Shown: in pieces, positions 44,964-56,490 of the stretch
Position numbering within the stretch: the first letter of the stretch is position 1
How the letters are laid out: each line of letters opens with the position of its first letter
Origin: Cherax quadricarinatus
Taxonomy: Eukaryota; Arthropoda; Malacostraca; Decapoda; Parastacidae
DNA: 64,000 nucleotides
Reading direction: 5' to 3'
Assembly: GCF_038502225.1 (NCBI RefSeq)
Contig: NC_091382.1
Coordinates: 15,152,123-15,216,122 of the forward strand
The notes under the pieces: generated by a model
What the model was told of the DNA's origin: nothing
Database searches by the model: none
Seen by the model: only the letters and a program-made list of their open reading frames with translations
Position numbers and translations under genes: made by a program

Positions 44964-45518
44964 TCACAGTGGGTTGCTATAGGGGTGGGGTTCATGGTGG
45001 GGGGGGGAAGGGACAGAGGGATTGGTGTGTGATTGTTGGTTTAGATTGTTCAGTTTCCTTGGGGTTGTCATGGTTGGAGTCCTTCTGTAGGTGTTTCTGG
45101 GGGATGTGTTTGCCCTTCCACCTGTGTCTGGGTTATTCTGCTTTTCTTTGTCATTTCCTACCATTCCTCCTTTCATTTTTGCACTCTCTCTTTCAGTATC
45201 ATGCATTTTGTCTCGATCAAGGTACACATTCTGGAACTCCATTTTGTTCTGAAGCCGTGCTTTCTCCTGCAAGATCATGGATCGAGTTGATTCTGCCTTG
45301 AAAATTACTTTGAGAGGCTGTTTCCTTCTCCTTGCAAACCATCCAATTCTCCAAAAATTTGTTACTTGGGTCATGTCGCCCTCACTTATTGCCTTCATGA
45401 TATCTTCAATCTCTTTTTTCTCTTCCTGTTTTCTTTCATCATAGGTTTCCCTTCGACTTCCTGGGGCCCATAGACAAAAGCTGATCTCTCCCTTTCTTCC
45501 TCCCACTGTGTCTCCCAT
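44964..45518 (-). pseudogene. LINE B1 ORF1-like protein, partial
   Basis: A 184-residue frame, Lys/Glu-rich at the start and followed by a basic RMILQEKARLQNKMEFQNVY segment, then a Pro/Ser/Thr-rich end. The same LQxK-type segment precedes the endonuclease in copies B4 and B5. It probably belongs to an ORF1/RNA-binding part; function unproven. Confidence 0.5.
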
Positions 45519-46075
45519 TGCATACTCTGAGGTGTTTTAGTTCCTTCCCCAGGAGCGATCTTTCATTCAATCCCTTCCCTAGCTGAATCCCCTATGCTCA
45601 TGGGTCTGTCTTTCCTGCTCAGCTGTTCCCAGCCCCTGCAGGTGTCTGTTAGAGTCCCTGCATATATCCTAGCTCCTTCAATGTCTTCCAACCTCTCATT
45701 TGTTCCTAGTGTGCTCCCTCTCTTTGCCTTGACCCCGTGTGGGTCTGACAGGACCTTTGCATACAGTATAGCTTCCTTGCTCCCTCCAGTCCCTTTGTCT
45801 GTGTCTGATGTAGAAGTTCCTGATGTTATGTCTGTACTGTTATACTTTCTTTAGGCTGTTTCAGATTTCTCAGTTCCTCTTCTGCTACTATGGCATGTTG
45901 CTCCCAATTCCTGCCCTCTGCAGCTAACCTCTCCTCCATCCTCCTTCCAAGCTCTTCTAGCTTACTTACCCAGTCTTCCTCCCTTTTTTGAGCTCTGCCT
46001 CCCAACCCTCCTTCCCAGATTCGTCCGCCAGACCCTTGGGTCTTTGTCGTGTTCTTGATTGCCCAATTTTAGCTT

Positions 46076-46308
46076 ATTTATTTTCAGAGAGGGTGTTTGT
46101 GTGAGGATGGGTGTTGTAGGGAGAGGAAGGGGGAGGGAGGTAGGGCATGGTGGAGAAGGATATGGGGTGGGAGGGGGCGCAGCATCAAGGAGAGTTTTAG
46201 GGGCTACAAGAGGGTATAGGGAGTGAGGAGAAAGGGAGTGTGTGAGGGGCTAGGGAGAGAGAGAGGGGGAGAAAGAAGACTGGGGAGAGGGAAGATGGAT
46301 GGAAGGTG

Positions 46309-46375
<67 letters not shown>

Positions 46376-46566
46376 TGATAGGATGGGAGATAGGAGAGGG
46401 ATAGAGTGGCCAAGTGATAGAAAGAGAAAGAGAATGGGGGAGTGGGAGTTGTGAGTGGGAGAAAGATGGTTCGAGGGGGGAGGGGGAGAGATGGTTAGAG
46501 GGATGGGGAGGGGCAGAGTGATGTAGAGGTGGAGAGTGGGAGATTATCTTGGGTCTGGTAGTGGGT

Positions 46567-46609
<43 letters not shown>

Positions 46610-46715
46610 TGATAGGATGGGAGATGGAAGTGAAGGGGGAGGGGGGAGGGACGGAGGGGGATAGAGTGACTCCATAAACAGAGGTGCCTTAAGGCTGTGT
46701 GTGTGTGCATGTGTG
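46076..46715. repeat. Purine-rich (GA)n region
   Basis: G/A-rich plus strand with (GA)n runs at about 46318-46368 and 46573-46602, followed by a GT-rich stretch at 46690-46717. A shared GATAGGATGGGAGAT block after each run suggests an internal duplication. No gene. Confidence 0.85.
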
Positions 46716-47124
46716 TGTACTCACCTAATTGTACTCACCTAATTGTGGTTGCAGGGGTCGAGACTCAGCTCCTGGCCCTGCCTCTTCACTGATCGCTACT
46801 AGGTCCTCTCCCTCTCTGATTCCTGAGCTTTGTCATACCTCTTCTTAAAACTATGTATGGTTCCTGCCTCCACTACTTCTCTTGCTAGGCTATTCCACTT
46901 CCTGACGACTCTATGACTGAAGAAATACTTCCTAACATCCCTGTGACTCGTCTGAGTCTTCAGCTTCCAATTGTGACCCCTTGTTTCTGTGTCCCCTATC
47001 TGGAACATCCTGTCTCTGTCCACCTTGTCTATTCCCTGCAGTATCTTGTATGTTGTTATCATGTCTCCCCTGACCCTTCTGTCCTCCACTGTTGTCAGTC
47101 CGATTTCCCTCAACCTCAACCTGT
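46716..47124 (-). mobile_element. LINE B, copy B2, 5'-truncated
   Basis: The 3' end starts TACTCACCTAATTG, and the reading covers only the RT C-terminus (DRRVRGDMITTYKIL on minus). It stops at about 47124, where a GT-rich microsatellite starts. Confidence 0.87.
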
Positions 47125-47154
47125 GTGTATGTATATGTGTGTGCGTGTGTGTGT
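47125..47154. repeat. GT-rich microsatellite between LINE B copies
   Basis: GTGTGTATGTATATGTGTGTGC-like tract that joins the truncated 5' end of copy B2 to the 3' end of copy B3. Confidence 0.9.
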
Positions 47155-47775
47155 ACTCACCTATTTGTGGTTGCAGGGGTCGAGTCATAGCTCCTGGCCT
47201 GCCTCTTTACTGGTTGTTACTGGGTCCTCTCTCTCCCCGCTCCATGAACTTAATCAAACCTCATCTTAAAACTATATATGGTTCCCATCTCCACTACATC
47301 ACTTTCTAAGCTATTCCACCGCCTGACAACTCTGTGACTGAAGAAATACTTCCTAATATCTCTCTGACTCATTTGTGTCTTCAACTTCCAATTGTGACCT
47401 CTTGTTTCTGTGTCCCCTCCCTGGAACATCCTGTCTTTGTCCAACTTGTACAACTATTCTGCGCAATATTTTATATGTCGTTATCATGTCTCCCCTGACC
47501 CTCCTTTCCTCCAGTGTTGTCAGGCCGATTTCCCTTAACCTTTCTTCTTAGGACATCCCCCTTAGCTCTGGAACTAACCTTGTCGCAAACCTTTGCACTT
47601 TCTCTAGTTTCTTGACGTGCTTTATCAAGTGCGGTTTCCAAACAGGTGCTGCATACTCCAGTATGGGCCTGACGTACACGGTGTACAGTGTCTTGAACGC
47701 TGTTCTCAGGTTTGCCAGGTGCCCATATGCTGCAGCAGTTACCTGGTTGATATGTGCTTCTGGAGACATGCACGG
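47155..47775 (-). mobile_element. LINE B, copy B3, 5'-truncated
   Basis: 3' end at TACTCACCTATTTG; RT C-terminal pieces 47250-47773 (ISPEAHINQ-type block, NLRTAFKTLYTVYVRP). A deletion of about 24 bp is visible where B1 and B4 have FRYLxKESFKTLY. It ends at about 47775, then 15 bp of spacer and the 3' end of B4. Confidence 0.85.
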
Positions 47776-47858
47776 TGTACTAACCTATTTGTACTCACCT
47801 ATTTGTGGTTGAAGGGGTCGATTCATAGCTCCTGGCCCCGCCTCTTCGCTGATTGCTA

Positions 47859-49651
47859 CTAGGTCCTCTCTCTCCTTGCCCCATGAGCTTTATCAAACCT
47901 CTCCTTAAAACTATGTATGGTTCCCGCCTCCACTACATCACTTTCTAGGCTATTCCACTGCCTGACTACTCTATATAGACTGAAGAAATACTTCCTAACA
48001 TCCCTTTGATTCATCTGAGTCTTCAACTTCCAACTGTGACCTCTTGCGTCTGTGTCCCTTCTAGGGAACATCCCGTCTTTGTCCACCTTGTCTATTCCGT
48101 GCAGTATTTTATATATCGTTATCATGTCTCCCCTGACCCTCCTGTCCTCTAGTGTCGTCAGGCCGATTTCCCTCAACCTTTCTTCGTAGGACAATCCCCG
48201 TAACTCTGGGACTAGTCTTGTTGCAAACCTTTGCACTTTCTCTAATTTCTTGACGTGCTTGACTAGGTGTGGATTCCAAACTGGTGCTGCATACTCCAGT
48301 ATGGGCCTGACATAAATGGTATACAGAGTCTTGAACGAATCCTTACTTAGGTATCGGAACGCTATCCGTAGGTTTGCCAGGCGCCCGTATGCAGCAGCAG
48401 TAATCTGATTGATGTGCGCCTCAGGAGATATGCTCGGTGTTATACTCACCCCCAGATCTTTTTCCTTGAGTGAGGTTTGCAGTCTTCGGCCATCTAAACT
48501 ATATTGTGTCTGCGGTCTTCTTTGCCCTTCCCCAATCTTCATGACTTTGCATTTGGCGGGGTTAAACTCAAAGAGCCAGTTGCTGGACCACACTTCCAGC
48601 CTGTCCAGGTCTCTTTGTAGTCCTGCCTGATCCTCATCCGATTTGATTCTTCTCATTAACTTCGCATCATCTGCAAACAAGGACACTTCTGAGTCTATCC
48701 CTTCCGTTATGTCGTTCACATATACCAACAACAGCACAGGACCTAGGACTGACCCCTGTGGAACCCCGCTTGTCACAAGCACCCACTCTGACACCTCGTC
48801 ACGTACCATGACTCGTTGTTGCCTCCCTGTCAGGTATTCTCTGATCCATTGCAGTGCATTTCCTGTTATGTGTGCTTGATCCTCTAGCTTTTGCAGTAAT
48901 CTCTTGTGAGAAACTGTGTCGATGGCCTTCTTGCAGTCCAAAAAAATGCAGTCGATCCACCCTTCTCTCTCTCTTGTCTTACTTCTGTCACCTTGTCATA
49001 AAACTCTAGTAGGTTCGTGACACAGGATTTTCCTTCCCTGAAACCATGATGGTTGTCAATTATACGCATGTTTCTTTCCAGGTGCCCCACAACTCTTCTC
49101 CTGATGATCTTCTCCGTGACCTTGCATACTATACACGTTAGTGATACAGGTCTGTAGTTTAGAGCCTCATGTCTGTCTCCCTTTTTAAAAATTGGGACTA
49201 CATTTGCCATCTTCCATACCTCAGGGAGTTGCCCAGTTTCAAATGATGTGTTGAAGATCTTTGCTAATGGCACACACAATATCTCTGCTCCCTCTTTAAG
49301 GACCCACGGAGAGATGTTGTCTGGTCCCAGCGCCTTTGAGGTGTCACGTTCGCATAGCAGCTTCTTCACTTCCTCCTTGGTTATATGTACCTCATCCAGC
49401 ACTTGCTGGTGTACCCCCCTGTTCTGATTTCCTGGAGTCCTACTGGTTTCCACTTTAAATACTTCTTTAAATCTCGTGTTGAGCTCCTGACAAACCTCTC
49501 GGTCGTTTCCTGTGCATTCCCCATCACCCTTCCTCAGTCTGATTACCTGGTCCTTGACTTTTATTTTCCTCCTGATGTGGCTGTACAACAGCTTCGGGTC
49601 AGTCTTGACTTTCGAGGCTATGTTATTTTCATATTGTCGCTGAGCCTCCAT
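47859..49651 (-). pseudogene. LINE B4 reverse transcriptase (one frameshift)
   Basis: 48884-49651 encodes the linker and first RT blocks (DTSKALGPDNISPWVL, NVVPIFKKGDRH, NYRPVSLTCIVCKV, HHGFREGKSC). 47859-48941 encodes DCKKAIDTVSHKRL (block A; the Phe usual before DxV is Ile), VTSGVPQGSVLGPVL (block B), SLFADDAKL (block C) and the complete thumb. The two frames overlap by about 58 bp, indicating a small indel near 48950. Confidence 0.87.
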
Positions 49652-49672
49652 TCTAATCTGTGCATATACGTT

Positions 49673-51134
49673 TCATGCTCTTCGGCTAATCTCTTTATTT
49701 TCCTGAGTTCTCTGTCTTCTGTACCTTTTCCATTCTCTAGTACACCTAGTTTTTGCCTCCCTACACCTTCGGGTGAACCAAGGACTCGCTCTGTTCTTCC
49801 CATTATTTCTGTTTCCCTTGGGAACAAACCTCTCCTCTGCCTCCTTGCATTTTGTTGTCACATAGTCCATCATTTCTTGTACTGGTTTTCCTGTCAGTTC
49901 TCTCTCCCACTGAATGTTTTGAAGTAAGTTTCTCGTGCCTGAGTAGTTCCCCCTTTTGTAGTTTGGTTTTTCCCATCCTATTCCTGCTACTCTCTCCACT
50001 TGGAGCTCAACTATGTAGTCGAAGTACAGAACCACATGATCACTAGATCCCATGGGCCTTTCGTACAAGATATCGTCGATGTCCGAACTACTCAAGGTGA
50101 ATACAAGGTCCAGTCTTGCTGGTTCATCTTCTCCTCTCTCTCTGGTAGTGTCTCTAACATGTTGATGTATGAGGTTTTCCAGTACCACATCCATCATCTT
50201 GGCTCTCCATGTTTTGGGACCCCCATGGGGCTCCAGGTTTTCCCAGTCAATCTCCTTGTGATTGAAATCACCCATAACTAGTAACTTTGCTCCTTCCATG
50301 TGTGCTCTTCTGGCCACCTCGGCTAGTGTGTCGACCATTGCTCTGTTGATCTCATCGTATTCTTCTCTTGGCCTCCTGCAGTTCTGTGGTGGGTTGTGCA
50401 TTACTGCAATTATCACCTTATGTCCCTCAGACTGGATTGTTCCTTCTAAGTAGTCCCTTTCGCCCGTGCCATCCATTCCTTCCATTTTCTCAAAACCCCA
50501 CTGGTTTTTAATGAGCAGTGCAACTCCTCCTCCTCGTCTCCTCCCTCTGTCTTTCCTGAGGATTTGATATCCGGGTGGAAAGATTGCATCTGTTATTATT
50601 CTGGTGAGTTTTGTTTCTGTGAGTGCTATTATGTCTGGGGATGTCTCCTTGATTCTTTCGTGCCACTGCTCATACTTATTTGTTATTCCATCTGCATTTG
50701 TATACAACACCTTCAACTTCTTTTCTAAGGCTGTGGTCTGGGAGGTGTATTGGGGTTGGGGAAGTGTGAGACCTGATAAGGAACTATGGGTGGATGCTCT
50801 GGGGGTGGAGTTTGTAATGTAGTGGGTGGTGGCATTGGATGTGGCATTGGTGTTTTGGTTTAGAGTGTTTGGCTGCACTGGGGTTGACCTGGTTGGGAGG
50901 CTTCTATAGGAAGCTGTGAGGGAGGTTGTATTTGATCTTCTTCCTGTGTCTGGGGTCTCCTGTTTGTCTTCTCCTTCCCCTCTCTTTCCTCCTTTCGCCT
51001 TTGTACCATCTCTCTCAGTTTCTGCCTTTCTTCTTGTGTTCTGTCGCGGTCGAGATGCACCTTCCTGTATGCCGGCATGTCCCTTAATCGTGCTTTCTCC
51101 TGCAGGATCCTGTTCCGAGTCGATTCTGCCTTGA

Positions 51135-51136
<2 letters not shown>
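49673..51136 (-). CDS. LINE B4 endonuclease with N-terminal extension (open)
   Basis: An open frame of nearly 490 codons. The N-terminal third is basic, Gln/Thr/Pro-rich and partly helical (RRKAETERDG). The EEP endonuclease then has VLYTNADGITNKYEQW, ALTETKLT, GGGVALLIKNQ, IAVMHNPPQN, LLVMGDFNHKEIDWE, LDLVFTLS and SSDHVVLYF, followed by a basic linker (SPWFTRRCREAKTRC). It matches the EN order of CR1 ORF2. The frame runs on through the GT repeat, so the true start is lost. The frame is lost between 49651 and 49673, before the RT. Confidence 0.82.

Positions 51137-51196
<60 letters not shown>
51137..51196. repeat. (GT)n microsatellite
   Basis: About 30 uninterrupted GT units at the 5'-truncation point of LINE B4. 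Confidence 0.97.
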
Positions 51197-51199
<3 letters not shown>

Positions 51200-51780
51200 C
51201 ACTCAGTTGTTTATATGTACCCAGAAATAATGCTCCTCACTTCTATGTATCCATACTACTAATAAAATATCAATAATATTACTAGTAATTCTAAAACTTA
51301 GCCTCTAACACTAACTCTCAGGTTCTACAAGTGCCTAACACTTGTGCTAGTGTGAGTGTGTGTTTGGTGGTTAACTCTCGCTAGCTACCCACGAGCCTCT
51401 CCTCTCGCACTCATCAATCCTATCTCCACCTTATCTATGCTGTTTCTACTCTAATTCTGGTAATAGCTAGCAGGAGTGAGTGACCAGTAGCTTACAGTGT
51501 GCAGAGACAAGAAATCTGACAACATGCAACCACAATAGGTGAGAGGAACTTGTGCTGTCAGTGGGGCGGTGGACAAGTTGCCGGTTGCTGATCTCCTTGT
51601 TGTCGTATACGTAGGCCTTCTAAGACTTTTTTGGAAATCCTTCACCTGTGATAATTATATGCATTTATGCTCGTACTCAACACACTCCTCCAGTGTTTTT
51701 ACTTTTCACTTTTGATAAAATGCACTTCACATTTAGTAGGTTACACTTCTTATTTTTAATGGCACGCAACCTGCTATGAC
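51197..51780. other. Spacer, no gene recognised
   Basis: Single-copy-looking sequence between LINE copies B4 and B5. The frame at 51451-51645 has no recognisable similarity. Confidence 0.4.
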
Positions 51781-51782
51781 GT

Positions 51783-51813
<31 letters not shown>
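51781..51813. repeat. (GT)n microsatellite at the 3' end of LINE B5
   Basis: GTGTGTATG(TG)n directly precedes TACTCACCTATTTG, the LINE B 3' end on the minus strand. Confidence 0.95.
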
Positions 51814-51814
<1 letters not shown>

Positions 51815-51894
51815 ACTCACCTATTTGTAATCACCTATTTGTGGTTGCAGGGGTCGATTCAAAGCTCCTGGCCCCGCCTCTTCATTGATTGCTA

Positions 51895-52548
51895 CTAGGT
51901 CCTGTCTCTCCCTGCTCCATGAGCTTCATCATACCTCGCTTTTAAACTATGTATGGTTCCCGCCTCCACTACATCACTTTCTAGGCTATTCCACTGCCTG
52001 ACTACTCTATATAGACTGAAGAAATACTTCCTAACATCCCTTTGATTCATCTGAGTCTTCAACTTCCAATTGTGACCTCTCATTTCTGTGTCCCATCTCT
52101 GGAACGTCTGGTCTTTGCCCACCTTGTCTATTCCGCACAGTATTTTATATGTCGTTATCATGTCTCCCCTGACCCTCCTGTCCTCCAGTGTCGTCAGGCT
52201 GATTTCCCCCAACCTTTCTTCATAGGACAATCCTCTTAGCTCTGGGACTAGTCTTGTTGCAAACCTTTGTATTTTCTCTAATTTCTTGACGTGCTTGACC
52301 AGATGTGGGTTCCAAACTGGTTCTGCATACTCCAGTATGGGCCTGACGTAAATGGTATACAGAGTCTTGAACGATTCCTTACCGAGGTATCGGAACACTA
52401 TACGTAGGTTTGCCAGATGCCCGTATGCTGCAGCAGTTATCTTATTGATGTGCGCCTCAGGAGATATGCTCGGTGTTATACTCACCCCGAGATCTTTTTC
52501 CATGATTGAGGTTTGCAGTCTTTGGCCATCTAGACTATATTGTGTCTG
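51895..52548 (-). pseudogene. LINE B5 RT, C-terminal part
   Basis: KDLGVSITPSISPEAHIN, YVRPILEYAEPVWNPHL and the thumb to the C-terminus. It is open but separated from the catalytic blocks by the 975-bp repeat insertion. Confidence 0.85.
52534..52548 (+). repeat. 15-bp target duplication (partner 53524-53538)
   Basis: ACTATATTGTGTCTG lies exactly at both ends of the F3 element; copy B4 has a single version near 48500. Confidence 0.93.
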
Positions 52549-52580
52549 TTAGGAAAGACACATATGCAACAGTTAGGTAT

Positions 52581-52630
52581 CTTTATTTCGAAACGTTTTG
52601 CCTACACAGTAGGCTTCTTCAGTCGAGTAC
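52581..52630 (-). ncRNA. Hammerhead-like motif F3, copy 1
   Basis: Minus strand: TCGA before core CTGAAGA (U7 replaced by A, a tolerated position), extra A, stem II GCCTAC/GTAGGC with TGT loop, then CAAAACGTTTCGA, where the G of GAAA is altered to A. Probably inactive. Confidence 0.55.
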
Positions 52631-53009
52631 AGAAAAGTTGATAGAAGCAGAAGATACTTGTAGACGATGTAATCAGTCCATCACACTTGAAGTTTTGAGG
52701 TGGTCAGTCCCTCAGTCTGGAGAAGAGTATTGTTCCAAAGTCTGGAACAATATGGAGTTGAAGTGATAGGAAGGAGCCTTATATAGCGCAAGGAGGTGAG
52801 ACGTAGGTCACTAGTAGAGGTAAGAATGTAGACGTTGAGAGGTCACTTCCCTCTCAAATCCAGCCATTCTCACTAGTAGAGGTTGTTGAAGTTGATTCCA
52901 AGTCTGTACCAAGATACCCTTGTGTTGCAGTGTCTGACAGAGTGAATAATAAAGTGGTATAAAATACCGACAGGTTGTTAGGTAAGACACATATGCTACA
53001 GTTAGGTAT

Positions 53010-53060
53010 CTTTATTTCGAAACGTTTCGCCTACACAGTAGGCTTCTTCAGTCGAGTACA
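53010..53060 (-). ncRNA. Hammerhead-like motif F3, copy 2
   Basis: Minus strand: core CTGAAGA, extra A, stem II GCCTAC/GTAGGC, GAAACGTTT, closing stem I TCG/CGA. All core positions except U7 fit. Confidence 0.62.
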
Positions 53061-53407
53061 GCAAAGTTGATAGAAGCAGAAGAGACTTGAAGACGATGTA
53101 ATCAGTCCATCACCCTTGAAGTTTTCAGGTACATACTTGGAATCAACTTCAACAACCTCTACTAGTGAGAATGGCTGGATTTGAGAGGGACCTGACCTCT
53201 CAACGTCTACATTCTTACCTCTACTAGTGACTTACGTCTCACCTCCTGGCATTATATAAGGCTCCATCCTATCACTTCAACTCCATATTGTTCCAGACTA
53301 TGGAGCAATACTCTTCTCCAGACTGAGGGACTGACCACCTCAAAACTTCAAGGGTGATGGACTGATTACATCGTCTTCAAGTATCTTCTGCTTCTATCAA
53401 CTTTGCT

Positions 53408-53458
53408 GTACTCGTCTGAAGAAGCCTACTGTGTAGGCGAAACGTTTCGAAATAAAGA
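53408..53458 (+). ncRNA. Hammerhead-like motif F3, copy 3
   Basis: Plus strand, same features as copy 2, but CTCGTCTGAAGA carries one substitution just before the core. Confidence 0.6.
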
Positions 53459-53523
53459 TACCTAACTGTTGCATATGTGTCTTACCTAACAACCTGTCGG
53501 TATTTTATACCATTTTATTGTTC

Positions 53524-54610
53524 ACTATATTGTGTCTGCAGTCTTCTTTGCCCCAACCTAATCTTCACGACTTTGCATTTGGCAGGGTTAAACTCAAGGA
53601 GCCAGTTGCTGGACCACACTTCCTGCCTGTCCAGGTCTCTTTGTAGTCCTGCATGATCCTCGTCCGATTTGATTCTTCTCATTAACTTCACATAATCTGC
53701 AAACAAGGACACTTCTAAGTCTATCTTTTCCGTTATGTCATTCACCTATATCAAAAACAGCACAGGTAATGGGACTGACCCCTGTGAAACCACGCTTGTC
53801 ACAGGCGCCCACTCTGACAACTCGTCACATACCATGACTAATTGTTGCCTCCCTGTCAGGTATTCTCTGATCCATTGCAGTGCCTTCCCTGTTATGCGTG
53901 CCTGATCCTCTAGCTTTTGCAGTAACCTCTTGTGAGGAACTGTGTCAAAGGCCTTCTTGCAGTCCAAAAAATGCAGTCGATCCACTCCTCTCTCTCTTGT
54001 CTTATTTCTGTCACCTTGTCATAAAACTCCAGTAGGTTTATGACACAGGATTTTCCTTCCCTGAAACCATATTGGTTTTCAATTATAAACTTGTTTCTTT
54101 CCAGGTGCTCCACCACTCTCCTCCTGATATTTCCTCCATGACTTTGCATACTATACACGTTAGTGATACAGGTCTGTAGTTTAATGCCTCATGTTTGTCT
54201 CCCTTTTTAAAAATTTGGACTACATTTGCCATCTTCCATACCTCAGGGAGTTGCACAATTTCAATGGATGTGTTGAAGATCTTTGTTAATGGCACACGCA
54301 ATATCTCTGCTCCCTCTTTAAGGACCCACAGAGAGATGTTGTCTGGTCCCACCACCTTTGAGGTGTCAAGTTCACATAGCAGCTTCTTCACCTCCTCCTT
54401 GGTTATGTGTACCTCATCCAGCACTTGTTGGTGTTCCCCCCTGTTCTGATTTCCTGGAGTCCTACTGGTTTCTGCTGTAAATACTTCTTTAAATCTCGTG
54501 TTGAGCTCCTCAAATACCTTTCGGTCGTTTCTTGTGAACTCCCCATCACCCTTCCTCAGTCTGATTACCTGGTCCTTGACTGTTGTTTTCCTACTGATGT
54601 GGCTATACAA
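53524..54610 (-). pseudogene. LINE B5 RT, N-terminal and catalytic part (several frameshifts)
   Basis: 54083-54610 has VVGPDNISLWVL and NYRPVSLTCIVCKV, 53910-54158 has QYGFREGKSC, 53746-53985 has DCKKAFDTVPHKRL (block A), and 53515-53745 has SLFADYVKL, where the catalytic ADD has become ADY. This copy is dead. Confidence 0.83.
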
Positions 54611-54639
54611 CAGCTTCGGGTCAGACTTGACTATCGATG

Positions 54640-55734
54640 CTATATCATTTTCATATTGTCGCTGAGCCTCCCTTCTTTCCTGTGCATATTCGTTTCTGGC
54701 TCATCGGCTAATCTCTTTATTTTCCTGAGTTCTCTGTTTCTGTACTTTTTCCATTCTCTAGTACACCTAGTTTTTGCCTCCCTACACCTTTGGGTGAACC
54801 AAGGACTCGTTCTGTTCTTCCCATTATTTCTGTTTCCCTTGGGAACAAACCTTTCCTCTGCCTCCTTGCATTTTGTTGTCACATAGTCCATCATTTCTTG
54901 TACTGGTTTTCCTGTCAGTTCTCTCTCCCACTGAATGTTTTGAAGGAAGTTTCTCATGCCTGAGTAGTTCCCCCTTTTGTAGTTTGGTTTTTCCCATCCT
55001 ATTCCTGCTACTCTCTCCACTTGGAGCTCAACTATGTAGCAAAAGCAGAGAACCACATGATCACTAGCTCCTAGGGGCCTTTCATGCATATCCTCGATGT
55101 CTGAGCTACTCAAGGTGAATACAAGGTCCAGTGTTGCTGGATCATCCTCGCCTCTCTCTCTGGTAGTGTCTCTAACATGTTTATGCATGAGGTTTTCCAG
55201 AACCACATCCATCACCTTGGCTCCCCATGTTTTGGGACCCCCATGGGTTTCCAGGTTTTCCCAGTCAATCTCCTTGTGATTGAAATCACCCATAACTAGT
55301 AACTTTGCTCCCTCCATGTGTGCTCTTCTGGCCACCTCGGCTAGTGTGTCGACCATTGCTCTGTTGATCTCATCATATTCTTCCCTTGGCCTCCTGCAGT
55401 TCTGTGGTGGGTTGTACATTACTGCAATTATCACCTTATGTCCCTCAGACTGGATTGTTCTTACTAAGTAGTCCCTTTCTCCCGTGCAATCCATTCCTTC
55501 CATTTTCTCAAAACCCCACTGGTTTTTAATGAGCAATGCAACTCCTCCTCCCCCTCTCCTCCCTCTGTCTTTCCAGAGGATTTGATATCCGGGTGGAAAG
55601 ATTGCATCTGTTATCATTCTGGTGAGTTTTGTTTCTGTGAGTGCTATTATGTCTGGGGATGTCTCCTTGATTCTTTCATGCCACTCCTCACACTTATTTG
55701 TTATACCATCTGCATTTGTATACCACACCTTCAA
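54640..55734 (-). CDS. LINE B5 endonuclease domain (open)
   Basis: A 364-residue open frame with VWYTNADGITNKCEEW, ALTETKLT, GGGVALLIKNQ, VMYNPPQNCRRP, LLVMGDFNHKEIDWE and LGASDHVVLCF, the same EEP order as B4 with scattered replacements. It ends at a stop before the RT; the ORF is not contiguous with the RT, so no complete ORF2 is made. Confidence 0.83.
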   Translation of the reverse strand: MKVWYTNADGITNKCEEWHERIKETSPDIIALTETKLTRMITDAIFPPGYQILWKDRGRRGGGGVALLIKNQWGFEKMEGMDCTGERDYLVRTIQSEGHKVIIAVMYNPPQNCRRPREEYDEINRAMVDTLAEVARRAHMEGAKLLVMGDFNHKEIDWENLETHGGPKTWGAKVMDVVLENLMHKHVRDTTRERGEDDPATLDLVFTLSSSDIEDMHERPLGASDHVVLCFCYIVELQVERVAGIGWEKPNYKRGNYSGMRNFLQNIQWERELTGKPVQEMMDYVTTKCKEAEERFVPKGNRNNGKNRTSPWFTQRCREAKTRCTREWKKYRNRELRKIKRLADEPETNMHRKEGRLSDNMKMI

Positions 55735-55872
55735 CTTCTTTTCTAAGACTGTGGTATCAGGGGTATATTGGGGTTGGGGAAGTGGGAGACCTGATAGGGA
55801 ACTATGGGTGTTTGCTGTGGGGCTGGAGTTCGTAATGCAGTGGGTGGGGGTATTGGATATGGCATGGGTGTT

Positions 55873-56298
55873 TTATTGTTCAGAATGTTTGGTTGCACTG
55901 GGGTTGACCTGGTTGGGGGGCTTCTGTAGGAAGTTGTGAGGGAGGCTGTATTTGATCTTCTTCCTGAGTCTGGGATCTCCTGTCTGTCTCCTCCTTCTCG
56001 GCTTTCCCTGGGCTCTGCTGTGGTCTGTTAGGGCCTCCACATATAGCTTAGCTCTTTCATTTACTACAGTCCTCTCTGATAGAGCTTCTACATGCAGTTT
56101 TGCTCCTTCTTTCTCTACAGTCCCCTTATTTGTGACTGAGGTAGCAGTCTCTGATGTCATTCCCAAAATTTTCTTTAGTTCTTTAGGCTGTTTCAGATTT
56201 TTCAGTTCCTCTTCTAATCGCTGTATCCTAACCTCTGCTGCTATGACTTGCATATCCCACTTCTTGCTTACCATATCAATCCTCTCTTCCATTCTCAT
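55873..56298 (-). pseudogene. LINE B5 ORF1-like coiled-coil protein, partial
   Basis: 141 residues. The start MEERIDMVSKKWDMQV and EVRIQRLEEELKNLKQPKEL give a heptad-like coiled coil, followed by repeats around KLxVEAL. It lies upstream of the endonuclease, as expected for ORF1. A matching region of B1 is more decayed. Confidence 0.55.
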
Positions 56299-56490
56299 GC
56301 TAAGTTCATCTAGTTTCTTTTCCCATTCTTGTCTACTTTTTGTGAGCTCTGCTGCTCAATCTTCCTTTGCAGATTCATCCTCCTGTCCCTTGGTTTTTCT
56401 TCCTGCTCTCTGGCAACCCATTTTTTTTATTTTGATTGCCTCAGAATGGAAAACTTATGTAATTCTGTGTGTTAGGTTAGTAGTAGTAGT

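Larger units (their letters stand above)
41920..46075 (-). mobile_element. LINE B, copy B1, nearly full length
   Basis: Minus-strand CR1-like element: 3' end at 41920 with the TACTCACCTAATTG motif, RT at 41928-43507, endonuclease at about 43900-44870, and ORF1-like remnants up to about 46075. Numerous stops and frameshifts. The 5' end merges into a purine-rich tract. Confidence 0.85.
47790..51136 (-). mobile_element. LINE B, copy B4, best preserved coding part
   Basis: 3' end at ATTTGTACTCACCTATTTG, RT at 47859-49651, endonuclease at 49673-51136. The 5' side is cut at 51136, where a 60-bp GT microsatellite begins, so ORF1 is missing or only partial. Confidence 0.88.
52549..53523. mobile_element. 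Retrozyme-like element, family F3: two minus units and one plus unit
   Basis: A unit of about 430 bp occurs twice on the minus strand (starting near 52549 and 52977; the second is shortened) and once inverted on the plus strand (about 53138-53523, ending with AACCTGTCGGTATTTTATAC). Each has one hammerhead-like motif. No coding capacity. Its general plan, tandem plus inverted with a long TSD, matches the F2 element in gag. Confidence 0.82.
51816..56440 (-). mobile_element. LINE B, copy B5, near full length, interrupted by an F3 ribozyme repeat
   Basis: 3' end at 51816, RT C-terminus 51895-52533, insertion 52549-53523, rest of RT to 54610, endonuclease 54640-55734, ORF1-like coiled coil 55873-56298, 5' end near 56440. 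The target duplication of the insertion restores the RT order when compared with B4. Confidence 0.88.
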
